64,000 nt of DNA. Origin: Prorocentrum cordatum. Taxonomy: Eukaryota > Sar > Dinophyceae > Prorocentrales > Prorocentraceae. The stretch is taken from positions 18,501-82,500 of the forward strand of contig CAUYUJ010014563.1 of the NCBI GenBank assembly GCA_963575745.1. The letters run 5' to 3'. This document shows, piece after piece, positions 24,790 through 34,555 of the stretch; position 1 is the first letter of the stretch, and the number at the start of each line of letters is the position of its first letter. A program made the position numbers and the translations under genes. The notes under the pieces were generated by a model, which was not told the origin of the DNA, made no database searches, and saw nothing but the letters and a program-made list of their open reading frames with translations.

Positions 24790-25500
24790 CTTGAGAAGAG
24801 GTCGGGGCGAGACGTGCAATGCTAATTGAACCAAAATGACTACAGAAAGCTGTCATGCCAAACAGGCCAACAGAAAGACAGGGGCCGAGAGATGGAGTGA
24901 TGGAGAAAAGAGATGCACTTTATCAGTGAACGGACGGCAGTCAAAGTCCTGGCCAGCAAGGCGGAATTAACAATCCCAGGCCGAACCCATTTGTACTGAA
25001 GTGAAGAGGTAGACAGACCACCAAACTATCCCAAGAAAGAACTTGAAACGACGAGGGCTTGGACCAAGGGTGTACCACAACCCCACTGAGCCCCGTCAGT
25101 TGAATCGAGAAGAATAAGAAAAGATGCAGTCCCAGTCTTTGCAAGATGACCTGTGGGCCACATGCCCCGAGAAACTCATGATCCCAAGCATTCCCATATT
25201 GAAACGAAAGCCATAAACTTGGCCAAGTAAGGACATTTACGATCCCAGCTGACCCATTTTGGACTGAAATGACGAGTCAAACTAAGGAAAAGGCGGTTCC
25301 CAGTTGAGAAGGCCCATCAAGGCTGTGGACAAAGCAAGAAAGACTCCACTACTTTGGCCCTGACGGAAATTGAGAAGAACAGAACTTAATTCATGCCACA
25401 GATGAAGAATCTGACGTCCCCAATTGAACCAGATCTGAACCAAAAGGACACTGATGACCCAACGAGAAGAGGAGTTGGTTTGTATCTTCAGAGCTGCCTC
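24790..25500. other. No gene recognised, AT-richer spacer
   Basis: Only short ORFs occur. Phrases such as GATCCCAG and TTGAACC recur irregularly, as if derived from old intron or repeat sequence. Confidence 0.4.
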
Positions 25501-25502
25501 GA

Positions 25503-26807
25503 TCACATCAGGAAACGAGGTTTGCAGAGCAAGTGGCACCTAACAGTGGCACCGTTTCCAGTCTCCACCGTTATAAGATCACCAACGTCTTCATACGAGT
25601 CCTTGACGTAGAGGAGTGCCACAATACAGCTGCCCGCGAAGATCTGAGATTTATCGTGTAGCCTCTCCTTCTTGGGACAGACCTCAGGGCCAATGAACGC
25701 TTCTTTGGTGTAAAACCTCGCGTTAAACAAGTGAATGTCCTTGGAGCGAAACGTGTTGAGCCCAAAGTGCCAGAGGATCTTCGTAACGTCCCTGGTGGTA
25801 AGATAGCCGTGCTCACCCAAAACTGGGATGCTTTCCGAAATCAGTGGACCTTGATTGTCGATGATGAAAGGAGTGAGCTCTCGAACAGTAATGATTTGGA
25901 AGTGCTCTCCGACCTTTGCCTTGACAGTGTTCAGGCCTGTGAGCTGAGGAACGAAAACCATAATATAGCGCCTTGAGCTGGTATGGTCAGTGCCGCCCTT
26001 TGGGGCGAAAATTGGGCATCCCGAATGATCATACTCCAACTGTGACTTCAGAATTGGAGGACCCAACTTGCTGATCCAGGGCTTCTTATCTTGTTCCCAG
26101 CTCTTCGGAACAGGCTGTGACTTTCGGTCAGGCGAGTCGACTTCTGCTTCAGAGCCAGAGGATGAACTCCTGGAGCCTGGAGAGTCCGAAGACGGCACTT
26201 CCCAAGTAGTGCCGCCCGCTGGTTTGACAGGTGTTTCCCCACGATAGTCCTGCGTCTCAGGCAGGATATCATCCGAATCGGGCTTTGGCCCAGACCCGCC
26301 GCCCTGCGGTTGTTTCTTGAACCCAATTGAGTACTGCATCTTCCTAGCTATCGGCGAACGGCTCCGAGAGGCCGAGTTTCCCCTGCGCACAGGTGCAGGA
26401 GGTGGGGTGGGGAGAATCCTTGCTTCGCGAGGGCCAGCGCTAGAGGATGCCTTGGCTTTGAGTTCCTGATTCTTGAACTCTACAGACCTCGCTTGATCCT
26501 CCTTCTTCTGTTCGAGCTTCTTCTGCAACTTGATTTTCTTATCGTTCGATGTGAGAATGGGTTTCGCTTCCATCTTGACCTGACGATTGCGAGCCCAACG
26601 ATCTAAGGCGTGGCGGTCGAAGCCAAAGAAAAGAGGGATAGTTGGCTGAATCTGATTCCCAGTCCAATCCAGGTCCTGAGAGTAAAGGGAGTCCGTGGTG
26701 AAAGTAAAGAACCCCAATGGGCGCAGTGCGATACCGAAGTGTGCCTGGATGCACCAGACCGAGCCGATGGCTACTGAAGGCGAAAGTGAAGCGGTTGCCG
26801 AACCCAA
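25503..26807 (-). CDS. Unidentified ORF, Lys/Glu coil plus globular end
   Basis: The ORF has 434 residues. A plausible internal start lies near residue 79 (KMEAKPILTSNDKKIKLQKK). It is followed by a Lys/Glu/Gln-rich predicted coiled coil, a Ser/Arg/Pro-rich linker (residues about 130-240, including SRSRSPIARKM) and a globular C-terminal third. That third includes YIMVFVPQLTGLNTVKAKVG, ITVRELTPFIIDNQGPLISE and GSCIVALLYVKDSYEDVGDL. It lies just downstream of the LINE reverse transcriptase on the same strand. I do not recognise it. Confidence 0.45.
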   Translation of the reverse strand: MGSATASLSPSVAIGSVWCIQAHFGIALRPLGFFTFTTDSLYSQDLDWTGNQIQPTIPLFFGFDRHALDRWARNRQVKMEAKPILTSNDKKIKLQKKLEQKKEDQARSVEFKNQELKAKASSSAGPREARILPTPPPAPVRRGNSASRSRSPIARKMQYSIGFKKQPQGGGSGPKPDSDDILPETQDYRGETPVKPAGGTTWEVPSSDSPGSRSSSSGSEAEVDSPDRKSQPVPKSWEQDKKPWISKLGPPILKSQLEYDHSGCPIFAPKGGTDHTSSRRYIMVFVPQLTGLNTVKAKVGEHFQIITVRELTPFIIDNQGPLISESIPVLGEHGYLTTRDVTKILWHFGLNTFRSKDIHLFNARFYTKEAFIGPEVCPKKERLHDKSQIFAGSCIVALLYVKDSYEDVGDLITVETGNGATVRCHLLCKPRFLM

Positions 26808-27012
26808 TCGAGCATTTCTTTGGCGAGGCCAAGACGAAACTTTTTGTCCCTAGAACCCTGCGGAGAAAATAAGGTGGTCCAGGCATCCTTATCGTACCTG
26901 AAAACGTACCCCCTATGCGAACGGGAGTGGGTACGGCTGCCACCAGAGTGGTCAAAGGAGCGATTCTGAGTAACCCAATGCTTGCAATATTGAAACCCTC
27001 GACGAAAAATCT

Positions 27013-27237
27013 TCTGGATGTCTTTGCAGTGTGAAACCCAACTGATGGCAGAGTCCAAATGGAAAATAGCCCAAGAAACTTCTTTGAGTTGGTTTTACGA
27101 TTTCTGCGTAAACTAAATTGTTCTGGAGGATGTCTTTGCATGTGTGAAACCCAACTGATGGCAGAGTCCAAATGGAAAATAGCCCAAGAAACTTCTTTGA
27201 ACCCCTTGGTTTTACGATTTCTGCGTAAACTGTTCTG
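27013..27237. repeat. Tandem duplication of about 112 bp
   Basis: The sequence from CTGGATGTCTTTGCA through CGTAAACT occurs at about 27013-27122 and again at 27123-27237 with small indels. A short third partial copy (CTGTTCTGGAG) follows at the end of the LINE coding region. Confidence 0.85.
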
Positions 27238-28573
27238 GAGATTCCCCTGGGAGCCTTTTGAGTTTTAACATGATCCTGATACATTGATTCTGTGCCTTGG
27301 TAATCAAGTCCGCCGTCGTCTTACAGGGTACCCAGGCAGCACCTCTGGAACGTATAATCCCTCCCGCCATGCAGTTCAGTTTAGAGAGACGTTTAGACAT
27401 GGGGATATGCTCGTTAATCAAGAATTTACTGTTAGCCCAAAAGGCTTTGTTGATCTGCGAGATACCCCGCTTGACATCTTCGTGGCAGGAGCCAGTGGCA
27501 GTGAGAACAGGGCCAAGCACCTTGGCCTCCGGTACCACCGACCATGTTTTCCCGAAGGGGTCAGACCACTTGTATTCTTGAAACTGGTAAGGATAAGCCG
27601 GAAGGATTTCTCGATCGTCTTTGAGCCTAAGCCGATGTTCATTCCATAACTCCGACTCTACTAGGGCGGTCAGAGTTGCAAGATCCTGTTCCGAGGAAGC
27701 CACTATAAAAATGTTATCTGACCAGCTGAGAAGAGCAATCCTGAAGTCAAATCCCAGCTGCTCGCAGCGAATGGAGATTCCCAAAGAAGAATGTGTAATC
27801 TTCTCCAAAGTGGAGGCGAAGCAATCTTCCACAGAAACGCGCGCCAGAATGCATGCTGTCCCAGCTCCTTGCATCAACCCACGGTCTCTTTGGATAATCC
27901 CAGTGTTTGAGTCCAGAAGAGAAATGGAAACTCGAGGGTTCCTGTGCAGCCTGATGCAACCCACTGCTAAGAAAAAAGGGACTCCCCGTCCCAATAAGCT
28001 CCGTAAAACCATTCCATAACGAATCTGATCGTGGTGAGCTTTGATATCGGTAATCCCAACCATTCCTTTGTTGAAGTGATCTCGCCCATATTCTAAAATG
28101 TGGTTGACACTCGTGTGGAGCTCTTGTAATTGACCACCTTTGCTTAGCCCAAAAATCAGGCCCTTGAGACCTTTGGAGTCAGTGTATGAATCCAGAACTG
28201 GAAGAATGGCCTTCGCCACATATGCGTGCCCAATCTTGGCAATAGCAGGCTGAGGAATAACAACTCTAGTTTGAGAAGGGGTTCCAAAACCCTTGATCTT
28301 GTTACCCAGGTGGCCCCCGAGTGTGACGTCGTTCCAGAATTCAGGGTCGCCTAAGCAGGCTTGTATACACCCCGTGAGCCTTTGGGACCAGCCCGAAACT
28401 TTTATGACAGCCGTGCAGGCAAACTCTGTGTCAATCTTTCGGGGGGCCTTGATGTCGTCCAACGCGTCCTCCAGCAAGGACGGGATGATGGGGTCGTCGT
28501 AGAAATTGAAAAAAAACCCAAGGCTCGAAGCCAGGCAGTGTCCTCCTGGCGCTCCGAGTCTGAGAGTCCCCAC
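27212..28573 (-). CDS. LINE reverse transcriptase
   Basis: The ORF has 453 residues. Motif A is GITDIKAHHDQI (173-184, catalytic Asp), motif B is RGLMQGAGTAC (231-241) and motif C is SWSDNIFIVAS (283-293). Motif C carries Asp-Asn in place of the usual Asp-Asp, a variant that I associate with some LINE-like elements. Downstream thumb-like sequence and KAQNQCIRIMLKL end the ORF. The protein would copy LINE RNA at the nicked target. The N-terminal 40 residues are likely shadow. Confidence 0.75.
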   Translation of the reverse strand: MGTLRLGAPGGHCLASSLGFFFNFYDDPIIPSLLEDALDDIKAPRKIDTEFACTAVIKVSGWSQRLTGCIQACLGDPEFWNDVTLGGHLGNKIKGFGTPSQTRVVIPQPAIAKIGHAYVAKAILPVLDSYTDSKGLKGLIFGLSKGGQLQELHTSVNHILEYGRDHFNKGMVGITDIKAHHDQIRYGMVLRSLLGRGVPFFLAVGCIRLHRNPRVSISLLDSNTGIIQRDRGLMQGAGTACILARVSVEDCFASTLEKITHSSLGISIRCEQLGFDFRIALLSWSDNIFIVASSEQDLATLTALVESELWNEHRLRLKDDREILPAYPYQFQEYKWSDPFGKTWSVVPEAKVLGPVLTATGSCHEDVKRGISQINKAFWANSKFLINEHIPMSKRLSKLNCMAGGIIRSRGAAWVPCKTTADLITKAQNQCIRIMLKLKRLPGESPEQFTQKS

Positions 28574-28968
28574 CTCTCTCTATATTCTTCCGCAACCAGT
28601 GTGGTACAGCGATCCACTTCAAAAATCTTGACTTGATCAACACAGAAACCCAAAATGGGAAGAAGAGACTTGCGTGAAGCCCAGACTCGTTTTCCTTGAG
28701 AGGCGTTGAGCGCAACCTGAGCCAGTTCACGCTGAACTTTCGTTATCTTGAGTGCTTTCAAGAGGAGCTGACCCAAGGCGACCCTCGAAGCTTCGTTAAG
28801 TTCGGAGTTGAACCGTGTCCTGAGACTCTTGACCCAGAATGGCTCTTCAGCAAATCTCCTAAAGCTCCTAGGGAGGGCCTGAGTCGCTTCATACACCTGT
28901 CCCAACATGTTTCCCAGAAATCGAAGGAGAGAGTAAGGTCCCTGGGATCGTGATACCTTACCGCACAT
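28402..28968 (-). CDS. LINE linker between endonuclease and RT
   Basis: This 188-residue ORF begins in shadow, but residues about 30-130 look real (LGQVYEATQALPRSFRRFAE, LGQLLLKALKITKVQRELAQ, CVDQVKIFEVDRCTTLVAEE). That is the helical connector usually found upstream of the LINE RT. It is joined to both neighbours by frameshifts. Confidence 0.5.
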   Translation of the reverse strand: MCGKVSRSQGPYSLLRFLGNMLGQVYEATQALPRSFRRFAEEPFWVKSLRTRFNSELNEASRVALGQLLLKALKITKVQRELAQVALNASQGKRVWASRKSLLPILGFCVDQVKIFEVDRCTTLVAEEYRERWGLSDSERQEDTAWLRALGFFSISTTTPSSRPCWRTRWTTSRPPERLTQSLPARLS

Positions 28969-29813
28969 GAATCAGGCTGTTCTTCATCATTTAGACGAGT
29001 AAGTTCCGCTGATTCGGGAAAAAGACCCTGGGCGATCTTCCTGACCTCCAAAATGTTTGTAGGGGTCCAAAGTAGCGGCCTTCTCTTAAGGGCCCGCTGA
29101 GGAAAGGCCAGGATATCACATCCGATGAGGGCATGGTCCCCAGGGACGCCCGCCCAGCAGGCGAAGCAGTCAGAAGAAAGATCGCCCCTGGCGAGAGCAA
29201 TGTGGTCGATCGTGCTGTTGGCTTGGGAAATCGCCTGTTCACCGTCGGGCTTCCTTGTGAATTGCATGGAAGTCTCCTGAAACCTGAGAGGGCACCAATG
29301 GAGGTCGAGGTAGGAGCAGGCTTCGCAGAACGACCGAAATTTTTGGTCTCCGTTGCCTTGATCTGCGTTCATGTCCCCCAACCAGGAGAGAGTGGACCCG
29401 ACAGGGCGGGATCGACCGAGTTGGATGGCGCAATGGAGAGAATCATGGAAAAGTTCATGGGCAAGATGAGAGAAGAGAAAGGATCTGGCATGATGGTGGC
29501 ATCCATCGAGACAGTCAGGACGAAGATCAACGCGGATGGATCTCCAATCGCAGACAATGTCTTTCACACGTTTTCTCAGAGATTTGTGCACAAGCACGCC
29601 CATGGCCCTACACCCAGGGCCAGGATGATGACGGTAGTAAGCGTGGCCGTTGAAAACGGGACGAAGAAGCCCATCGTTTTGAAGGCAGCCTTTGAAATCC
29701 GCCTCTATGATACAAATTAAGCCCCAGCACTTCAGCTCGAGCAGATCTAGGTTGGCTTGCATTAGGGTCTCGTCTGAAGAGATGGTTGTATCAGTCGGTG
29801 GCCCGCTTGACAA
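28758..29813 (-). CDS. LINE endonuclease (EEP superfamily)
   Basis: The ORF has 351 residues. The endonuclease-exonuclease-phosphatase signature is present: GDMN at 146-149 (metal and substrate binding), STIDH at 200-204 and GDH at 225-227 (catalytic His). The earlier segment GLICIIEADFKG (31-42) is weaker than the usual start of the fold. It would nick target DNA to prime reverse transcription. The C-terminal 100 residues (LTLSFDFWETCWDRCMKRLR) connect to the polymerase and overlap the next ORF in another frame. Confidence 0.75.
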   Translation of the reverse strand: MSSGPPTDTTISSDETLMQANLDLLELKCWGLICIIEADFKGCLQNDGLLRPVFNGHAYYRHHPGPGCRAMGVLVHKSLRKRVKDIVCDWRSIRVDLRPDCLDGCHHHARSFLFSHLAHELFHDSLHCAIQLGRSRPVGSTLSWLGDMNADQGNGDQKFRSFCEACSYLDLHWCPLRFQETSMQFTRKPDGEQAISQANSTIDHIALARGDLSSDCFACWAGVPGDHALIGCDILAFPQRALKRRPLLWTPTNILEVRKIAQGLFPESAELTRLNDEEQPDSCAVRYHDPRDLTLSFDFWETCWDRCMKRLRPSLGALGDLLKSHSGSRVSGHGSTPNLTKLRGSPWVSSS

Positions 29814-31308
29814 GGAGCCCTCGGGGTCCGAAGGCGCCGAAACTGACCTGCCTTGTCGCCGCGCTTGGTCTTCCTAGCGGGCTTCTTGCCTGTGCTCACG
29901 GCCTTTGGTTTCCGAGCCCTCCTGCTCGTCACCTGAGCGCCGTCGAGATTCCTGAGCAGAGATGCCGCGGGGCCCATGGCCCTCCTAGTCCTGTGAGCTC
30001 GGAGCCCCTCTTTCGGAATTGGTAACAAACCGCGAACACGGAACTGCCACAAGGATTCACATTCGAAAGACACCCGGAAGAAAAACACGTCCTCGAACCC
30101 CCGCTGCTTCAGCGCCACTGACATCGTGGAGTCCGTGAACAAGTTGCCCAGTACGTTCTGGATGCCAGCGTGGATGAGTGACCCCTCGGCGACGGCGCCA
30201 GCTGCAGCCGGGAAACACTGTAGAAACACAATCTTGTAAGGGCTCAGCAACTGGCAGCACCAAATAACTAACAAAGCAATACGGCGGTTGCCGATCACCA
30301 GACCCCGCGGCTGCCCCCAATGCGTCGAGGTTGGGCGACCCAGTCACCAGGTAGAGCGGGAGGCTTGGCACGCCGCAGTCGCTCTCCGACGCGCTCAACC
30401 CGTCGGTGTCGTGCACGAGGCGTTTGAGGTCGGTTCTCAAACGGTCGATGAGCTCTAGTTCCACCTCGCTGAAATCATCCTTGCAGGTCCCCAAGCCGAA
30501 CCGAGCGCAACGTGGTCCCACCGTGGGCGGGCCCTCCCCATCAGCATAATCGTACGCACCCGTATTGGAGATCAACCCAGTCACGCGCGCACGAAACTCA
30601 TTCCAATAAAATGTGATTCTGCACCTGGTGTCATTGAGGAGATCTGCTCTGATCAGATACCCTCCGCCGCCGATGCCCCAGGGAGTCTGCTCAGGGTCAA
30701 GTGGCCGAGCGGGTTGAGGCTTGGTTCGTGGTCGCACCATTACCGTTGCCAATCGAGCGTGTTCTTCAGGAGGCAGTGCGAGGAAGCCCGGGCGCAACCC
30801 TCTGATGCCAGAACGTGCCCCTGAAACATAACCATGCCACGCGCTCCGAACCTGGCGCAGCGCAGGAGGTGCTTCGACACTCGCAGGTCCAGCCCTGCCA
30901 CGAGGCAGGCCCATCACGCGCGCAGCGCCGTTGTGCGGGGCACAAGGTTGTCCAGGGAACGTCGTTGGTCGACTGGGGCCGTCGCAGGCCCCTGAAGCTC
31001 GAATCACCGCCCTGGCGGGCGCAGAAATCAAGATTTTCTTCCTCCGCCCCCTGCGCCCAAGAATTGGCGTTCCGCGCTTGATCGGCCACCTCCCACCTCT
31101 CTGCAGCAACAGCCATCATGCACCAACTCTCCGACAGGACGTGCTCGGCCATCAGCGTTGCCTCGTCGGGGGAGTTGTCAGCAGAGCAGCGTGCGCGGTT
31201 CTTCATGCGCCCGAACCTGCATTCGGATCTTATGTTCTGCCCGGGCACCATGTAAAACAAATATCGCAGAAATTGGTCTTCCGCGCCAAGCTCTGCCTCA
31301 GTTCGCAC
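29762..31308 (-). pseudogene. C-terminal parts of the DDE-like gene, frameshifted
   Basis: Three overlapping ORFs (30766-31308, 30057-31109, 29762-30298) continue in the same direction. Credible segments are RYLFYMVPGQNIRSECRFGR with TLMAEHVLSESWCMM (first), GYLIRADLLNDTRCRITFYW with ELIDRLRTDLKRLVHDTDGL (second), and YKIVFLQCFPAAAGAVAEGS with LGNLFTDSTMSVALKQRGFE (third). The frame changes near 30.75 and 30.30 kb. The function of this C-terminal region is unknown. It ends where the LINE endonuclease ORF begins, so the LINE may have inserted beside or into it. Confidence 0.4.
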
Positions 31309-31572
31309 CGAAATTGCGGAGCTTCGTAACCGCGTTATCGCCGCAGCAAGAGTTCGCGCGCAAAAAAATGTCGCCTGATCAAATTCTCCTCAGCATCTGA
31401 TGCCGACCGATTTGAAAGGATCGCTAAAGGCCACGGCCACTGCAGATAAGGAGAGACAGTCCTCATCCACAAACCCCCCGCCATCTGATATGCACCCCGC
31501 GCAGCGGAATGGTAAGACTGCTGCGTCCACCTCCATCCAGGACCAGAAATGGGAAACCAACGCGGATCGCGA

Positions 31573-32691
31573 TCATCTCGGAGCCGAGCAGCGTAACTCT
31601 GGATAGCGCGAGCAGCTGGTGACGTTCTCAGATGACACAGCGGGCCCACACCAGAATGCTCTGACTTGTCTCTGGCGTCTTCGAAGAACTCCCCCAACGC
31701 CTTCAATCCAGAGGGGGGGGGGGGCACCGAGCCTCGCAAGAGTATCGATGGTGCCCCCCACGCACGCGCACCGCCGCCGCCTCCCCAGCTGCGGGGTGGA
31801 AGGGGGGTCGTCATCCTCCGCTTCTTCCTCCTCCCCCTCCTCCTCCTCCTCCTCCTTTTCCTCCTCCCCCTCCTCCTCCTCCTCCTCCTCCTCCTCTGCC
31901 CTCGCCCGTGCTGTCCTGAAATTCTGTCGCGGGCCCCAGGTGTTCCCAGGACGTTGAGGGGGCGCCGGGAACCCCTCGAAGCTCATGGCACGCCCCCCCC
32001 CCCCTCCCCCCCGACCCCCCGAGGACCCCCCAGTTGGACATGGAGCAATGGACCTCCAGCGCAGGCACCATGTTGGCGGTTGCGGCAGAAAGCCTCCGCG
32101 AGATCGATGGATCGTTGAAGAATATCTCAGCCTTTTTTTGAATCGAGCATGTTGGGCTTTCTGGCAGGCGTCGTCACGTCCAATGCCGTAGATCTCTGCA
32201 TCTTGAAACTCACCCTCGCCAGGCCCCCGAGGTCGGGCACTCGCGCGGAACACTTTGACCGCGGCCGCGTTGAAGGCGAACGCGAAATTCCACCAGGCCA
32301 GAGAGTGGAACAGCTCGTTCCATTTATTTAAGGCTGGCACTCGTGGGCTGTACTGCGCAAAGGCCCTCCAGACTATATCCTCAGCTTTCTCGGGTGCACT
32401 GCTCGGGCCGCCGCGCTCGCACCCTGCTGCGCAGGCGCGGCCGCTCCGCGCGGCCGCCCAAGACGAGCTGAAGAAGTCTAAGAACTCCTCCCTGGCGCGT
32501 CGCCCCTTGGCAGAGTTGTAGTTCTGAGGCTGGCCGAACCGATCCACGAGTAGGGCCTCGGACGGGTCGTCCGCGAAGTCTAGCAACGCCATGACTTGCC
32601 TATTGCACTCGCGATGCTCGGCGGCAGGAACTCCGCACTCAAATCGCAATCCTGTCGTGTTCGTGCGGTTGGGTTCCATGAATTGTTTCAC
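31573..32691 (-). CDS. Continuation of the DDE-like gene past the TGA
   Basis: The ORF is in the same frame as 32716-33600, separated only by one TGA codon. Residues to about 190 are ordinary protein (ALLDFADDPSEALLVDRFGQ, LNKWNELFHSLAWWNFAFAF). After that, a frameshift near 32.1 kb leads into Gly-rich sequence and a poly-Glu run made by a (CTC) microsatellite at about 31808-31903. Only the first half is likely native. The segment WNELFHSLAWW could hold the last acidic residue of a transposase core. Confidence 0.45.
   Translation of the reverse strand: MKQFMEPNRTNTTGLRFECGVPAAEHRECNRQVMALLDFADDPSEALLVDRFGQPQNYNSAKGRRAREEFLDFFSSSWAAARSGRACAAGCERGGPSSAPEKAEDIVWRAFAQYSPRVPALNKWNELFHSLAWWNFAFAFNAAAVKVFRASARPRGPGEGEFQDAEIYGIGRDDACQKAQHARFKKRLRYSSTIHRSRGGFLPQPPTWCLRWRSIAPCPTGGSSGGRGGGGGGRAMSFEGFPAPPQRPGNTWGPRQNFRTARARAEEEEEEEEEGEEEKEEEEEEGEEEEAEDDDPPSTPQLGRRRRCACVGGTIDTLARLGAPPPLWIEGVGGVLRRRQRQVRAFWCGPAVSSENVTSCSRYPELRCSAPR
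31808..31903. repeat. (CTC)n microsatellite
   Basis: An almost pure CTC run with CCC and TTC variants, producing a Glu run in the minus frame. Confidence 0.9.
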
Positions 32692-32715
32692 GCGCTTCCG
32701 AAGTCTGCGCCGATT

Positions 32716-33600
32716 TCAAGCTCTGTGCATCAAGCAGGTAGCGCAGAAAATGCCATTGCTCAAGTCGTATCCGCCAAGCACCCCCATGATTGAGGCCCAA
32801 AGCATATACATGCAACAGAAACTATGCAGCGCCATATCATTGGGTCCATCCTTCTCCCGATATTTCCTGCCCAACTTCAGCATAGATTTAGCAGAATCGG
32901 TGTTGAAGATGGTCACGCGCCGACCGACGTCACCATCGGTGCGGCGGAGCAAGAACCCCAGACGATTCTCCACAGCTGCGATCAAGGTCGACGTCTTCGC
33001 GTTTGCAATTGTTGCTGGCGGGACCACGACTTCGTGCTCATGCATGTCATGGTTCGCTGCACGTTGAAGCACATGCGCGTGGACGACCAGCACGCTATGT
33101 ACTTCGACCTGGCCGTCAACTTTGATGGGATGCGCAGCTTCGTCCATGCTGACTTCTACGATGCGGCACTGCCACCGCCCGAAGTCGTCCAGCCGTTCCC
33201 GTTGAAGTCCAAGGTAACGTTCAGCGATCGCTGAACGGACCTTCTTGATATGCGAGTGCGAATCCCGCATGGCCATGCCGACGCTGCGCATGCTGTTTGC
33301 GAGCACCGATGCCCGCGGCCGACTCGCACGTGGTGCTCTACGCTTCCGTCTGCGCAGCTGCGCCACGTGTCCGGCCAAGCCCCACGCTCCGCGCAGAAGG
33401 GCGCACGTCAACCACTGGCAGGCAGCTCCCCTCCCCTGCCCTCGTAGGTCTGCAGCCTTGACCCCATTCATCCTGGCAGAATCGATGATGTCAGCGGGCC
33501 TCACAGCATGCATGGCGTTGACATTGTCAATGCGCTCCTGCATGGCACCAGAAACACATTTCGTGTGCTGCTCTCGCAGGACCTTCTTGCTCAAACGCAT
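32716..33600 (-). CDS. Possible DDE-transposase-like protein, N-terminal part
   Basis: This 294-residue ORF ends at an in-frame TGA (32716-32718), beyond which the same frame continues for more than 370 residues. An early region (IDNVNAMHAVRPADIIDSAR) is followed by an RNase-H-fold-like layout: CRIVEVSMDEAAHPIKVDGQ (Asp at 153) and VTIFNTDSAKSMLKLG (Asp at 235), then HSFCCMYMLWASIMGVL, which resembles the Cys-x2-His helix region of some transposases. DDE enzymes cut and join transposon ends. The assignment is inference from layout; no terminal repeats were found. Confidence 0.4.
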   Translation of the reverse strand: MRLSKKVLREQHTKCVSGAMQERIDNVNAMHAVRPADIIDSARMNGVKAADLRGQGRGAACQWLTCALLRGAWGLAGHVAQLRRRKRRAPRASRPRASVLANSMRSVGMAMRDSHSHIKKVRSAIAERYLGLQRERLDDFGRWQCRIVEVSMDEAAHPIKVDGQVEVHSVLVVHAHVLQRAANHDMHEHEVVVPPATIANAKTSTLIAAVENRLGFLLRRTDGDVGRRVTIFNTDSAKSMLKLGRKYREKDGPNDMALHSFCCMYMLWASIMGVLGGYDLSNGIFCATCLMHRA

Positions 33601-33619
33601 GGCCCTGGCATGGCATTAT

Positions 33620-34150
33620 GCAGCCCACGTGTTCGCGACGAGCGGACCTCGTCGCGGGCGCAGTGCGGCGCCTACTGCGCCCAGGATCGCATCTGCCTCG
33701 TCCTCGTGGGCGGCCCCACGCGGATCCTCTGCAGCCGTCAAATAATCCACAAGATCACGGACAGCCGCTTCCATGGATCAAAAAAAACGCAACCAAAATA
33801 AACCCAAGAGCCACGATGATTACGGAGGAGGGAGGGGAAGGGGAGGAGGCGGAGGACGGGCCGCGACGTGTTGGGTCATTCCACGTATGTTTTCCGAGCC
33901 GAGGCGTAAACAGGGAAGGTATTTTTCATCCCCGTTGGTCTTCGTTCTTCTTCCCATCTTCTCCATCCTCCTCATTTCACCGTTTCTTGCAGCCTCCCGT
34001 GTTCGTAGTTCAAATTCTTCCACCCTGACCCCAGGAGTTATTTTGCAAATTACTGATGATATTGTAAATGCATTGCCATTGCTGTATTGCTATATGTTGT
34101 ATGTTTAGGCCATTTGAATTGCCAGAACAATTGCGTGCGCTTGCGTTGCA
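33620..34150. other. No gene recognised
   Basis: Upstream of the DDE-like ORF. A G/A-rich patch (33830-33860) and AT-richer DNA are present, with no promoter signal that I can support. Confidence 0.4.
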
Positions 34151-34159
34151 CAGTGGTAG

Positions 34160-34315
34160 AAATGCACGATGTAATGCGTGCATTATTGGGGTTTGCAGTA
34201 AATGCCATGTGTAATGCGCGATGTAATGCGTGCACTATTGGGGCTTGCGGTTAAATGCCACACGTAATGCGCAGTGTACTGCGTGCACTATTGGGTGCGA
34301 TTTGAAATGCACGCG
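34160..34315. repeat. Three tandem copies of a ~52-bp unit
   Basis: The unit contains GTAATGCGTGCACTATTGGGG. Copies lie at about 34160-34210, 34211-34263 and 34264-34315, the last diverged. Confidence 0.8.
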
Positions 34316-34403
34316 CATATGCTGAACTTAATGCACGAGGCTATGCGTGGACATCCGCCTAACCCTAAGAGGGGCAGGTTTGATGTGTTCCAGAACCAGC
34401 TAA

Positions 34404-34405
34404 TC

Positions 34406-34436
<31 letters not shown>

Positions 34437-34502
34437 GTATGTATGTATATATACACATATATATATATATATGTGTATATATATATATATATGTATGTAT
34501 GT

Positions 34503-34539
<37 letters not shown>

Positions 34540-34540
34540 C
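34404..34540. repeat. (TA)n/(GTATATAT) microsatellite
   Basis: Alternating TA with GTATGTATG interruptions over about 135 bases. Ile/Tyr ORFs on both strands are artefacts. Confidence 0.95.
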
Positions 34541-34555
34541 GGAGGTTTGCGAGTG

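Larger units (their letters stand above)
27212..29813 (-). mobile_element. LINE-type non-LTR retrotransposon
   Basis: Minus-strand ORFs in the order AP-like endonuclease (29813-28758), linker (28968-28402) and reverse transcriptase (28573-27212) define the second ORF of a LINE. Frames change twice, so the copy is broken. No poly-A tail or clear target duplication was found. The 3' side runs into the 112-bp tandem duplication. Confidence 0.75.
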
